Source: Pirellulaceae bacterium
GTDB taxonomy: Bacteria > Planctomycetota > Planctomycetia > Pirellulales > Pirellulaceae
Assembly (NCBI GenBank): GCA_019636375.1
Contig: JAHBXS010000002.1
Coordinates: forward strand, 1,131,511 to 1,195,510
Direction: 5' to 3'
Length of the DNA: 64,000 bases
Part shown: one piece after another, positions 53,901 to 62,880 of the stretch
How positions within the stretch are numbered: position 1 is the first letter of the stretch
How the letters are laid out: each line of letters opens with the position of its first letter
Program-made: the position numbers and the translations under genes
Notes under the pieces: model-generated
What the model was told of the DNA's origin: nothing
What the model saw: the letters and a program-made list of their open reading frames with translations, nothing else
Database searches by the model: none

Positions 53901-56900
53901 GAGCAAATAAGTTTGAATGACGGTTTCTGATGGTTCGGGAACAGCCGCCAACAAGTCTTGCAAGATCATCGCGGTCCGTTCGTGCTCCCCGGCGGTGGCC
54001 AGTGCGGTGAGCGAGCGGTCATCGCTGAGCTCCACAAATGCCAAAGTTGGAATTTGTGATAGTAAAGCGGAGCGGGCTTGGGCTGGAGTCAATCCCTCCA
54101 GCGAATACGAGCGATACGACTTGGCACTCGTCTCTAACTGTTGTTCGGCGTTGGCGATCATGTCTCGCAGTCGTTCATGCTCGTCGTCGCGAGCCCAGAC
54201 CGCGAAAAAATTAGGGTCGGTGCCGAGCATCTTGAGTGTCGGCAAGGCGGCTTGTAGCACCGGGCGAACTTGGGCGGCCAAATCCTGACGCAGTTGATAG
54301 GTTTTCAAGGTGAGGCCAGCGAGGTCAGGCATGTCAGTTTCTAGAATCCGCACCAGTTCTTGAATTCGCTGGTGGCCAGTTGCCGTGGCGAGAGCAAGCA
54401 CCTGGGAAACGGTGGTGCCTGGGAAGACTTGGGCCTCGGGAACTAATCCCCTGAGTGCGGCGACGGCGGCGACATTCCCAGTTCGTTCCACTCGATACAC
54501 GGCGACGGTGGGAGGGCCTTCGCCGGTTGCCGTTGACGTCAGTCGGTCAATCGCATTGCGAATCATCGCGTGCTGCTCGTTGCGCGCTAACACGGTCAGC
54601 AGCGACCCAGAGGTATGCGGCACAACGGTTACATCGGGAAACAGTTTCGTCAGCATGAGCGATGCTTGTTGCGGTGCCAATTCACCTGTGTCATAAAACT
54701 CGACTGCCATGCTGCGGGGTTCGTCGGGTGCGTTGATTTGAGCGACGACTTGTTTGAGTAGTTCGTGATCCTGTTCAAATCCCCAAGCGACCAGGAGCGA
54801 TTGGCTGTCGCCCGCCGAAAGTTGCATCCTCGGCACGAATTTTTGCAACAAAGGGAGAATCGTCACGGCACGGTCAGTCTGTAAACGATAGGACCGTAAG
54901 GTACGAGCGCCTCGGTTGTCTGTTGGCTCGACGCCCAACTCTTGAATGGTCGATTTGATTTTCTCTTGGACCGCTGGCGGTGCCCAGATCAGCAAACGCG
55001 ACCCCGGTTCGTCAATGGCCATTTGCACGTCGGTAAAAACGGTTCGCAAGAACTCGACAATTTTTTCGGCGTCAGCGGTTCCTGTGGGATAGCTGGCGAT
55101 GACGTACGCTTCGGCTCCGGCAACCGGCTGCGAAATCTGTTCGACAATTTGCGCGACGATTTCGTGTTCGACCTCGCTGGCTAAGATTGCCAATTCACCG
55201 GGGCGTTGGTCCGCGATCACTTGGACACCCGGCAACTCCACGGAATAAGCCGCTAAAATCGCGGTAAACCTGGGGCGTAAATCGGTAGCCAGGGAATAAA
55301 CAACTAGTCGAGGAATTTGCGGTCGCGATAGGTTGCCGCGCAATTTTTCCAACAGGTCGGCAACCCGGCGATGATCTTCGGGTGATGCGATAACGGTGAA
55401 TTGGTTCGTCGCCGTATCCCAAGTCGCTTTGGCGGTGGGAACTAGTTGAGCCAGCATCGTTGTGGCCGATGTCGACCAGCGGGCGTCGAGCGAGTAAAAC
55501 TCGACGGTGGTTTCATTCAAGCTCTGGGTCTCTTGCATCAGCCGCTCGATAATCGATGCGACTTTGGCTTGATGCTGTGGATCGGCGATTACGGTGAGGG
55601 ATTGGCCGGTGGCATCGGGCGTGATTTGTGCCTGTGGGACTTGCAACCGCAGCAGTTCGAGGGCCACGGTTTGATTGGCGCCCCGAAGGTTGTAGAGCTT
55701 GATTTGTTTGTCTGTTTCGGAAAGCTCCAATAGTTTGACTTGCTCGACCAGTTCGTCGAGTTGTTTTCGTTGTTCCGGTGTGACCCAAGCCACGAAACGG
55801 TCAGCATCGGAATCGGCAAGTCTTGGCAGTGGCCCGTCGGTTGAATCGGATTGTTGCCACAGGTTTTCTACCACCTTGATCTGGGCTGGCGTGAGGTCGT
55901 ATTGGATCAGTTGGCTGGTGGCAAGCGGTGTTTGCTCTGACGCCAGTTTTTGCAAAGCGGCCTCGACTCTCACTAAATCGTCGGGCATGCCGACGAATAG
56001 TAGAGTGCGATTTTTATTATCGGTTTGAAGTTTCGACTGAGGCACGAGTCCTTGCAAGGCCGTAATGAAATCGGTAGGCGGCATTCGTTCCAGCGGGAAT
56101 GAACGAAGCGTCAATTGGTCCTCGACCCGCGAGCTGCTCGACTCCAATTGCTCGATGAGTTGACGGATGATGGCCAGTTCAGCCTCTTCGGCTCGCACGA
56201 CAACGGTAGAGGTTGTGGCATCGGCACGCACGGCGGCTCGGGGAGATACGGCGGTGACGATTTCGGTAACCACCGTCGGATTCGCACGACGCAGCGCGAA
56301 CACCTGTACGGACTGGCCCGTCGTTGTGGCACTCACCAATCCCAATTGACGCAACGTATCGCGAATGGAACGGTGTTGGCCAGTGGTGGCCAGGGCGACC
56401 AAGCGACCGTTGGTGACATCAAAAGAAAATTTCGCTTGGGGCACTGCAATCGCCAACTGTTCGAGCAACTGCTGTTCGCCAAATTTACCTTGCAATTCGT
56501 AAGTCTGCACGCGGGGAGCATCGGGCACTTCGTCTGGTGAAATATCGAGTTGGCCCAAATAGGCCTTAACCAAATCCAGTTGCGAGATGGGACCATAAAC
56601 AACAATCCGCCCAGTGGTGGTATCGGAGCTGATGATCGCACCCGGAGCCAATTGATTGAGAGCGGTAATCGTTGCCGTCGGTTCCAACTTGCCCAGCGGA
56701 TACGAACGAACTTCGGAGGGCTCTTTCGGCTTTTCTTGTCGCTCAGGTGGTTTTTGGGGGGATGGCACAGACTCGATTAACAGACTAATCGCTCGCAACT
56801 TGCCAACCGTTTCCGTGACAAGTAGCTGCCGTGAATTAGGCAATAGAGCCATTTTGCCGTAGCTTCCCAAGACTGGCCGAATCTCGGCTTGGACGGCCTC

Positions 56901-57554
56901 AACGGGTTTGTCGCCCAGTGAGAACATTACCGTGACGATCTCGTAGATGCCGCGCTTTTCAAGTTCTGTCATTGAGACGCGGGGCACAATTTCGTCGGGG
57001 ATACCGTCTTTGATCTCGACCAAGATGAGTAGTTTATCGCGACGAACGAGCGTAAAACCTTTGGTCAACAAAATACTGTTGAGCAAGTCGATGGCTTGCG
57101 CCGGGGTATATTCACGGTTATCGGAATAGTTGAAATCGCCCGACGGCACGTTGCCCATGACGAGTGACAAATCCGATTGACGAGCAAACCATCTGAGAAC
57201 ATCTTCCCATTTGGGGCTGCTGAAATTGAACCGCAGTTTGCGCAGCTCTGGGAGTTGCAGCAGGCGTTGGCGTTGCTCGGCGTTGATAATTGCTTGAATC
57301 CGATTTTGGAAATCGAGAGTGACAGCACCACGAGTTTCAGGCGTGGCAGCAGCAGTGGCTTCGGCGGCGGCAGATACCAAACCCGTAATCTCAACGCGTT
57401 GTTGATCAGTCAGCTCAAGAAACTCTGCGATTTCCGGATGCGCCAGCCTGAAAAAGTCGAAATCATCGGGCAAAACCTGTGCGGAGGTCGTGCCCGCCCC
57501 CAACATGCAAATCAACGCAAAAACTGGCAGAAGCTTTAACTTGAGAATACTCAC
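50970..57554 (-). CDS. Giant exported protein of tandem secretin N-domain-like repeats
   Basis: 2194 residues. GTG at 57554 is chosen (GAGGAA 10 bases upstream; signal peptide LKLLPVFALICMLGAGTTSAQ directly follows); TTG 57587 would add 11. After an L-T-x-x-Q helical segment (about 45-105) comes a secretin/TonB short N-terminal-like domain (FNFSSPKWEDVLRWFARQSD, about 110-180). From about 205 to the end I count roughly 27 units of about 70-85 residues with the pattern Y-x-L ... L-x-x-L-V-P-x-A-x-V-x-x-D ... S-L-x-V-x-A ... H-x-x-I-x-x-x-I-x-x-L, the N1/NolW secretin fold. There is no secretin barrel: the signature V-P-x-L-G-x-x-P is absent and the protein ends in RRPSGRR. It lies between gspE and the divergent secretin gene. 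Likely periplasmic; role unknown. Confidence 0.9.
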   Translation of the reverse strand: MSILKLKLLPVFALICMLGAGTTSAQVLPDDFDFFRLAHPEIAEFLELTDQQRVEITGLVSAAAEATAAATPETRGAVTLDFQNRIQAIINAEQRQRLLQLPELRKLRFNFSSPKWEDVLRWFARQSDLSLVMGNVPSGDFNYSDNREYTPAQAIDLLNSILLTKGFTLVRRDKLLILVEIKDGIPDEIVPRVSMTELEKRGIYEIVTVMFSLGDKPVEAVQAEIRPVLGSYGKMALLPNSRQLLVTETVGKLRAISLLIESVPSPQKPPERQEKPKEPSEVRSYPLGKLEPTATITALNQLAPGAIISSDTTTGRIVVYGPISQLDLVKAYLGQLDISPDEVPDAPRVQTYELQGKFGEQQLLEQLAIAVPQAKFSFDVTNGRLVALATTGQHRSIRDTLRQLGLVSATTTGQSVQVFALRRANPTVVTEIVTAVSPRAAVRADATTSTVVVRAEEAELAIIRQLIEQLESSSSRVEDQLTLRSFPLERMPPTDFITALQGLVPQSKLQTDNKNRTLLFVGMPDDLVRVEAALQKLASEQTPLATSQLIQYDLTPAQIKVVENLWQQSDSTDGPLPRLADSDADRFVAWVTPEQRKQLDELVEQVKLLELSETDKQIKLYNLRGANQTVALELLRLQVPQAQITPDATGQSLTVIADPQHQAKVASIIERLMQETQSLNETTVEFYSLDARWSTSATTMLAQLVPTAKATWDTATNQFTVIASPEDHRRVADLLEKLRGNLSRPQIPRLVVYSLATDLRPRFTAILAAYSVELPGVQVIADQRPGELAILASEVEHEIVAQIVEQISQPVAGAEAYVIASYPTGTADAEKIVEFLRTVFTDVQMAIDEPGSRLLIWAPPAVQEKIKSTIQELGVEPTDNRGARTLRSYRLQTDRAVTILPLLQKFVPRMQLSAGDSQSLLVAWGFEQDHELLKQVVAQINAPDEPRSMAVEFYDTGELAPQQASLMLTKLFPDVTVVPHTSGSLLTVLARNEQHAMIRNAIDRLTSTATGEGPPTVAVYRVERTGNVAAVAALRGLVPEAQVFPGTTVSQVLALATATGHQRIQELVRILETDMPDLAGLTLKTYQLRQDLAAQVRPVLQAALPTLKMLGTDPNFFAVWARDDEHERLRDMIANAEQQLETSAKSYRSYSLEGLTPAQARSALLSQIPTLAFVELSDDRSLTALATAGEHERTAMILQDLLAAVPEPSETVIQTYLLPETSLTLMVESLPENVKRQATIRPDTESQSLIVTANPALHEQLATLIPDLANKLPKLERPYAKIYPLGAISARDWQALVTQIAPTASVAVDVNSGSLVITAKSEIHERMAQLVDELRTSITESKSVRVFRVSRADLKSASTALAALLPNCQITPDTTISSLMIVGSEADLDVARTTIEQIDLHAPNAAVSQVYPVPSGDAATLLTALRTLVPSGAFVADPSGKAILVLATDEEQATISSTISQWASDPNRALSSRVYQLQAVDPQSVLTVIRTLVPGATVAVDVNTQTLAATATAPQHELIAQAVAELDQTVAAPISKVYPALGVPAREWQTVIKQMAPNALVVADPNSNSLLVTAPEKTHQLLAQLEQEFRQFNSENKLVRSYPLLNIDVQAAAESLSALLPDSKVTPDKTAKALIVMASEKDHQRAEETIAQIDRRDGDVELRSYSTAEIPAESMARALRELFRNDPQVNVVAERDSRSLIAVARPVQHEMIAAMINDAERQAAAPDRLKTLRTWPVTRSDGRTLADSLNRLFEKEKLPPQISFDLGGKRLLALATPEQHEVIDRTVQQLSSEEQQFRVFRIQVIEPAVAMTALNNYFQDEPISSAPAMDMDYDSQSLMVRATDLQMTQIQNVLQQLGEPNFEMDSQTNLGENVRVLSGSRNWEAALEQIRQIWPQMSPNKLRIVQPNDATPSDTQPQQGTGTADEPAEIVVIAQPDRLLLASADTAALEQLQNLLNLIVRSSGTGDSRSPQSGTRNFDIFPLKNAGAEAVATQLKQMFRELATTRRTAGTAVGGVTPVVFAADDRLNMLIVHGSRADREVVGELLKILDSADVPNAVLLNQPIIVPVRNTQASRILTILNSLYRTQLSSGGGRKQISIPEGISQDVATVLQQVNAATAGPVLTLGVDEITNSVIVMAPQQLRDQVQEVIEQLDLAVETQPGEGIEIIKFENSSPERIQKALDMLLNRRPSGRR

Positions 57555-57806
57555 GTCGGAATATTTCCTCACAAAAGACGAGACCAAACTTCAATTGTAA
57601 CATGAACAACAAGGCAAAATGGGCAAATTTTACGGGGCGTGATGGCATTTGCCGTGAATTTACCTTGACGTTATTCAAGCAGTTTTCTATTTATCGGCCT
57701 GCCAAATTCGGCGAGTTTCCTGATTTGCTGCGTTTAAGCAGACTTATTGGGGAGCATTGGCAAAAGCTTGACGGTTATGAAAACGTAAAATTGGGCGAAT
57801 CAAACG

Positions 57807-60800
57807 ATGGTTAATCCAAAATGGTGCTTTGGAATGGTGTGGGGCTTTGTCGCATGGTGTGCCATGACGCACATCTGCGCTGCAACACAGCAAATCAATG
57901 ACCACCGATCCAATACCGCATTCACGGCCCCTGCTCAATCCGAAACAGCCACACAAAAACGAGACTACCGCCAGTATCAATTGACTCATATCACTGCCAA
58001 TGCTGCGGAGGTCTATTTACGCGGTCGGCTTGGGTCCAATTACCCTCACCAAGTTTTCATCAATCCCGAATCGCCTCGCGAGGTCGTCGTCTTTGCCGAA
58101 GCAACCGTCCTACAACTTTGTGATCGCCTTGTCGCCGATCTCGATCGTCCGCCTGACACACCCTTACACAAACCAGCGCCTGCGGCAAGAGAGCGGACGT
58201 CAACAGACTCTGACAGAACGAATCGACCTGCGAATGCATCGACGCCGACCCGTTGGCATCAAGTCCCTTTGCAGCAGATTAACTTGCGTCAAGTCCAATC
58301 GGCGACCAGCCAATTGTTTTCGAATTTGCTGACTTCAACTCCAATCGAAAATGGAGTGATCTATGAACTTGCTATTACTCCCGAGCGGCAGTTGAAGTTC
58401 GGTTGGTTGTGGGATCAAGCGACCGTTAACATCGGCGGTACGGAATCGCTAGTGCAGCAATTTGCAAAGTTTATCAAACAACTTGACGAACGCAGTTCAC
58501 CGACCAGCCAAGCGGAAATTGTTCCATATCGCAATGCGTCTACCGTTTCTGTTCAGCGAATCGTCAACGTGTGGACATCAACTCAACCGCCCGCTCGCGA
58601 AACGAATGCGGAAGGCAACCCTTCGTTCCAAGACCTCAATGACCCACTACCAACCGTAACAGGTGCCTCGACAATTCAAGATTTGCTGGGCAACCAAGAC
58701 CGAGGTCAGTCAGATCAAGTCGACGAACAAGTCCGAGCCGATCTGTTACGACAACTCAATGAGTCGGTGCAAATCGAAACGCTCCCCGATCTGGGGATCA
58801 TTATTTTGCGAGGAAGAGACAAAGAAGTCCAAGAACTCAGCCGCATCATTCGCGAATTGGAAAGACTCAGCGCTGAAACTCAACCCGAGATTCAAATCAT
58901 CCCGCTAGAACACAGCCGCAGTGACGCCGTCCAGCGCATTTTGCAAGCGACCAGTGCCGACCTGATTTCCGGAAGAACCGGTCGAGTTTCGGTGACAGCT
59001 CTTGGCAAACCCAATGCTCTGTTGTTGATCGGTTGGGGAGACGCGGTTGCGGCGGTTGTTGAGTTGATTCAAAAATTGGACCAACCGGTTTCACCCAACT
59101 CGCAATTCGAAGTTCATCGCCTGCAACACGCCCTTGCTAATCAACTTCAGACTTCATTGCAGTCCTTTTTCCAAAACCGCGAAGGGCTCGGGACCCGCGT
59201 GCAAACCGTGGCGGATTCGCGAACCAATTCGATTGTCGTGTTTGGCTCGCCGCGGGATTTAGACGAAGTTCGTCGGTTTGTAAAACAGCTCGATGTCGAG
59301 GGCTTCTCCCGCAAACAGCAGGCTCGTGTGATTCGCGTCCAAAACGCGATTGCCAGCGAACTGGCCACGACGATTCAAAACGCGATTCGAGTGGCCCAAG
59401 GCTCCGCTGGCCAACCCCGTCCCCTTTGGGAGTTGCAGGGAACTGACATCAACGGCCAACCTATGTTGCAGGCCGGTTTATTGGAAGATGTACAAATCAC
59501 GCCAAACCCGGTGAACAATACTTTAATCCTGGCCGGTCCGTCCGAGGGTATCGACTTGATTGAAGCCTTGATACGCCAGCTCGATGTCGTTGGAGCCACC
59601 GCTCAACTCAAAGTCTTTCGCATCGAGTATGGCGACGCCTCCACGCTCGTGCAGATGCTTCGCAGCCTGATGCCAGAACAGACGATTGACCGACCTTCGC
59701 TAAAAATGTCGAGCGATCCCGATGAACCATCGTTGGCACCATTGCGATTCTCCGTCGATACACGAACCAACTCGATTATCGCGACGGGCTCCGAGGGGGA
59801 CTTGCGCATCATTCACGCTTTGTTGCTGCGTTTGGATGAAAAAGAATTTTCCGAGCGACGCAACATGGTCTATCGTTTGAAAAACGCGCCTGCGATTGAT
59901 GTCGCTAACGCCATCAACAATTTCTTGCGATCCGAGCGACTCGTCCAGCAAGTCGGCCTAGGTGCCGTCAGCCCCTTCGAACAACTCGAGCGCGAAGTGA
60001 TCGTCGTACCTGAGCCGATCGGAAATCGTTTGATCCTCAGCGCGACACCGCGATTCTTTACCGAAATTGAAACGCTAATCACGCAACTCGATGAACCCCC
60101 GCCGCAGGTCATGATTCAAGTGATGATTGCCGAAATCACCTTAGATTCAGGTCGTGAATTCGGGATCGAATTGGGGTTGCAAGACTCGGTTTTGTTTGAT
60201 CGAAGCCTCTTGGGCAACTTGCTCACGACCACCCAGACGACGCAAACTTCTACTCCGGCTGGAGTGGTGACTGTCACCGAACAACTCATTCAGGCCGCAT
60301 CGAATTCTCCTGGATTTGATTTCAACAACCAACCCCTAGGTAATAGCGGAAGCAATAAATCACTCAGTCGCTCGAACGTCGTCGGCAATCAAGGACTCAG
60401 TAGTTTTGCGGTTGGCCGAATCAACAACGAACTGGGGTTTGGCGGGCTCGTGTTGTCTGCGAGTAGCGAAAGTGTCAGTGCCCTGTTGCGGGCCCTTCAA
60501 GAATGCCGACGTTTGGAAATTCTTAGTCGCCCCCAAATCCGCACCTTGGACAATCAACCAGCCTTTATCCAAGTCGGCCAACGTGTGCCGCGGATTATCG
60601 GCTCAACCGTCAACCAAGCCGGTCAATCAAATAGCGTGGTTCTGGAAAATGTCGGTCTGATTCTCGGCGTCACTCCTCGCATTAGCCCCGATGGTACCGT
60701 CGTCATGGAAGTTGACGCGGAACGCTCAGGATTGGGCCCGGAATCCGAAGGGGTTCCCGTGTCGGTGTCGCCCACGGGTGAGATTATTCGTTCGCCTCGC

Positions 60801-61253
60801 GTAGACACAACGACCGCCCAAGCAACTGTGAGCGCAGCTTCTGGTGAAACGATCATCTTGGGTGGATTGATCACAAAGAAGACCGCGACGATCGAGCGAA
60901 AAGTTCCTGGACTCGGCGATGTCCCCCTTCTGGGAAGACTCTTCCGCTTTGACAGTGAATTCGTCAAACGAACGGAGTTGCTGATTGTCCTGACTCCGTA
61001 TGTGATCAGAGATCGGCAAGACGAACTGCGAATGCAGCAGATGGAGTTCGCTCGAATGAATTGGTGCCTTTGCGATGTTGAGGAAATTCATGGAAGCTTA
61101 GACGGGGCCTTTTCACCCTGGATGTTTGACTTCGAATCCCCGCAAACTCAAGAATTCTTGCCTGGTGAGTCACCCGTTACTGAACCTGCACCAATCCCTC
61201 AACTCGCTCCGACCGCCCCGCCAGTATTTCAGTATGACGAGAGGCGTCCATGA
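57807..61253 (+). CDS. gspD: T2SS outer-membrane secretin GspD, with extra N-domains
   Basis: 1148 residues, against about 650-700 for usual GspD. Signal peptide at 1-26. About eight N-domain-like units occupy residues 50-760 (units ending ...VADLD, KQLD, RELE, QKLD, KQLD, RQLD, LRLD, TQLD), where GspD has four. The secretin barrel follows (about 763-1060: VMIQVMIAEITL, LSRPQIRTLDNQPA, GETIILGGLITK and the signature VPGLGDVPLLGRLF at about 1033). A 90-residue Pro-rich tail ends it. It forms the outer-membrane pore. The start is divergent from the giant gene with about 250 bases between; the stop overlaps the lipoprotein gene (ATGA). Confidence 0.94.
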   Translation: MVNPKWCFGMVWGFVAWCAMTHICAATQQINDHRSNTAFTAPAQSETATQKRDYRQYQLTHITANAAEVYLRGRLGSNYPHQVFINPESPREVVVFAEATVLQLCDRLVADLDRPPDTPLHKPAPAARERTSTDSDRTNRPANASTPTRWHQVPLQQINLRQVQSATSQLFSNLLTSTPIENGVIYELAITPERQLKFGWLWDQATVNIGGTESLVQQFAKFIKQLDERSSPTSQAEIVPYRNASTVSVQRIVNVWTSTQPPARETNAEGNPSFQDLNDPLPTVTGASTIQDLLGNQDRGQSDQVDEQVRADLLRQLNESVQIETLPDLGIIILRGRDKEVQELSRIIRELERLSAETQPEIQIIPLEHSRSDAVQRILQATSADLISGRTGRVSVTALGKPNALLLIGWGDAVAAVVELIQKLDQPVSPNSQFEVHRLQHALANQLQTSLQSFFQNREGLGTRVQTVADSRTNSIVVFGSPRDLDEVRRFVKQLDVEGFSRKQQARVIRVQNAIASELATTIQNAIRVAQGSAGQPRPLWELQGTDINGQPMLQAGLLEDVQITPNPVNNTLILAGPSEGIDLIEALIRQLDVVGATAQLKVFRIEYGDASTLVQMLRSLMPEQTIDRPSLKMSSDPDEPSLAPLRFSVDTRTNSIIATGSEGDLRIIHALLLRLDEKEFSERRNMVYRLKNAPAIDVANAINNFLRSERLVQQVGLGAVSPFEQLEREVIVVPEPIGNRLILSATPRFFTEIETLITQLDEPPPQVMIQVMIAEITLDSGREFGIELGLQDSVLFDRSLLGNLLTTTQTTQTSTPAGVVTVTEQLIQAASNSPGFDFNNQPLGNSGSNKSLSRSNVVGNQGLSSFAVGRINNELGFGGLVLSASSESVSALLRALQECRRLEILSRPQIRTLDNQPAFIQVGQRVPRIIGSTVNQAGQSNSVVLENVGLILGVTPRISPDGTVVMEVDAERSGLGPESEGVPVSVSPTGEIIRSPRVDTTTAQATVSAASGETIILGGLITKKTATIERKVPGLGDVPLLGRLFRFDSEFVKRTELLIVLTPYVIRDRQDELRMQQMEFARMNWCLCDVEEIHGSLDGAFSPWMFDFESPQTQEFLPGESPVTEPAPIPQLAPTAPPVFQYDERRP

Positions 61254-62314
61254 TTTCGCGAATGATTTTGGGAATTTATGCTGTGTTAGTGGTGGTCGGA
61301 TTCAGTGGTTGCCAAACGTTGGACACGTCGAAGCCACTACCACTGCCTTGGTCCAAAAAAGACAGTGGCCCACCATCTCCCGATCACATCATGGCCGTTT
61401 GGACAGAGGCCGTTCATCAACAATCCGGAAAAGGGAGCGAGCGTGGATTTGGAGGCCGACTGGTCTTCTACGATGCCCAAGAAAAACCCCTCAAAGTTGA
61501 CGGGCGGGTGACCATCTTCGTGTTTGACGATCAAAACCAAGATTTCGACGACCCTTCAGCCAAATACAAATTTGTGTTTCCAGCAGACACACTAGAAAAA
61601 CATTACAGCAAATCCGACTTGGGACACTCCTACAGCTTTTGGATTCCCCTGGCTACATCAAACGCACCGACGCACAACTACAGCTTGGTCGCTCGCTTCG
61701 ATGGGACGAACGGGGAGACAGTCCTCTCTAGCTTGACACGTAAAGTCATGGTCGGTTCCGGCCCTCGTGTCGCCGGCAAAAACGGACCAACAAATTCAAA
61801 AACCAACGACTCGCAGGTTCAACCCGCATCGTATTCAGAAACCGAAAGCCCAGCACCCACCAACGATCGTTTGCGAACGGAAACGATCGAATTGCCTCCG
61901 AGCTTTTCGCGTCGCCTGCAAAAATCTGGATCGGCCGAATCAGACCAACCGTTAGATGCCAAGTCGTCGAGCGGGCAAACACCTACAAGCTCTATCGGCA
62001 GCGGTATCGGCGAACCTAGTCGCGGGGAATCACCACGATTTCATTCTGAACATGCACAACCCCCGGCTCCAGCTCGGTCAGGATTCCAGCCAGCCGCTTC
62101 TGCTCCTCGTCGCGAACCCATCCCTGGAGGGTGGCAATCTGGTTTACCACCGACACCGAGATCTGGTTTTCAAAACGAGAGGACAGTGCCGTCTCAATCG
62201 ACGTCTTCGCTTTCTCATCGAGCCGAGCAATGGTTTCAGGGCGTAGCTGAAAACCAAGGGTCAACGGCGGCTCCAACATCGCATTCGCCCGCCGTTCGCG
62301 GACGGGGCGATTAA
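61250..62314 (+). CDS. Lipoprotein cotranscribed with the secretin
   Basis: 354 residues; ATG at 61250 overlaps the gspD stop. A lipoprotein signal ends in VGFSGC with Cys21 as the lipidated residue. Residues about 45-165 form one domain (HIMAVWTEAVHQQ, GGRLVFYDAQEKPLKVDGRVTIFVFDD, HSYSFWIPLATSNAPTHNYSLVARF) of unknown family. The last ~180 residues are Ser/Pro-rich and low-complexity. The final 99 codons (62016-62314) lie opposite the BON gene, so this part may be read-through of antisense sequence and not folded. The tight link to gspD suggests a pilotin or secretin partner role; this is inference. Confidence 0.8.
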   Translation: MISRMILGIYAVLVVVGFSGCQTLDTSKPLPLPWSKKDSGPPSPDHIMAVWTEAVHQQSGKGSERGFGGRLVFYDAQEKPLKVDGRVTIFVFDDQNQDFDDPSAKYKFVFPADTLEKHYSKSDLGHSYSFWIPLATSNAPTHNYSLVARFDGTNGETVLSSLTRKVMVGSGPRVAGKNGPTNSKTNDSQVQPASYSETESPAPTNDRLRTETIELPPSFSRRLQKSGSAESDQPLDAKSSSGQTPTSSIGSGIGEPSRGESPRFHSEHAQPPAPARSGFQPAASAPRREPIPGGWQSGLPPTPRSGFQNERTVPSQSTSSLSHRAEQWFQGVAENQGSTAAPTSHSPAVRGRGD

Positions 62315-62621
62315 TCACCGCTGACAGATCAGGCCGCCCCATGATTGTGATCGCGGGGTTCACCGTCGTAGACATATCGCTCGCCACGATGTTCCCCACA
62401 AAACCTGACTGGCTGCTGTCCCGTCCCACGAATTGGCCCGCGTCACGGCTGTCTCTCAAAAATCGCTCGGACCCCAACAGCCCATCATTTGCGGGAAATT
62501 CTGAGGGTGCATTGCGGCGACCAAGCGGTTGTCCCACAGGCCGCGCGCCGAACATCTGCGCTTCAACCGTTGCAACTTCACCAAAGGCCGCGATCACTAA
62601 AACAAACCAAAAGCATCTCAT
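62016..62621 (-). CDS. Exported BON-domain protein
   Basis: 201 residues, ATG at 62621. Signal peptide FWFVLVIAAFGEVATVEAQ (cleavage about 21). A disordered Arg/Gly-rich part is followed by a BON domain at about 125-198 (IETALSSRFENQISVSVVNQIATLQGWVRDEEQKRLAGILTELEPGVVHVQNEIVV), with the conserved Gly of the turn. BON domains bind phospholipid or other envelope parts and occur in secretin-related proteins. The 3' half overlaps the lipoprotein gene on the other strand by 299 bases. The domain is intact, so I take this as the true coding strand in the overlap. Confidence 0.85.
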   Translation of the reverse strand: MRCFWFVLVIAAFGEVATVEAQMFGARPVGQPLGRRNAPSEFPANDGLLGSERFLRDSRDAGQFVGRDSSQSGFVGNIVASDMSTTVNPAITIMGRPDLSAVINRPVRERRANAMLEPPLTLGFQLRPETIARLDEKAKTSIETALSSRFENQISVSVVNQIATLQGWVRDEEQKRLAGILTELEPGVVHVQNEIVVIPRD

Positions 62622-62710
62622 CGTTAATCTCTAAAACGGTGCCTGTGTTTTCTGCCCCACTGATTCAATTGTAACACGCCCCCAAACAAATTCTCGTGGA
62701 ATCCGTCATC

Positions 62711-62788
62711 GTAGCGGAAGTCGTCAAGACTTTCGAAGGTTTTCTTCGCGTTTTTTGACGGTATGAAAGTCTTGACGGCTTCCGCTAC
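62711..62788. repeat. Palindromic intergenic repeat, copy 2
   Basis: Arms at 62711-62735 and 62764-62788 pair over 25 bases with two mismatches. The left arm is identical to the arm at 9085-9109. The flank right of it (CATAAAATCAACAGGCCC) is the complement of the outer flank of copy 1, so copy 2 is inverted relative to copy 1. It lies between the BON gene and rtcA, which are divergent. Confidence 0.85.
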
Positions 62789-62880
62789 CATAAAATCAAC
62801 AGGCCCACAGCGATTTCGTGAACCCGAGTCTCATCGGCCTTGTCGAGACCATTTTAATACCTTCTTAGTCTTTATCGACC

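Noticed and set aside
50970..57554. Reading the giant repeat protein as a secretin pore
   Set aside because: It lacks the secretin barrel and its signature; only the N-domain units are present.
57602..57814. 70-codon open frame between the giant gene and gspD
   Set aside because: It occupies the divergent promoter region, overlaps the gspD start and has no recognisable feature.
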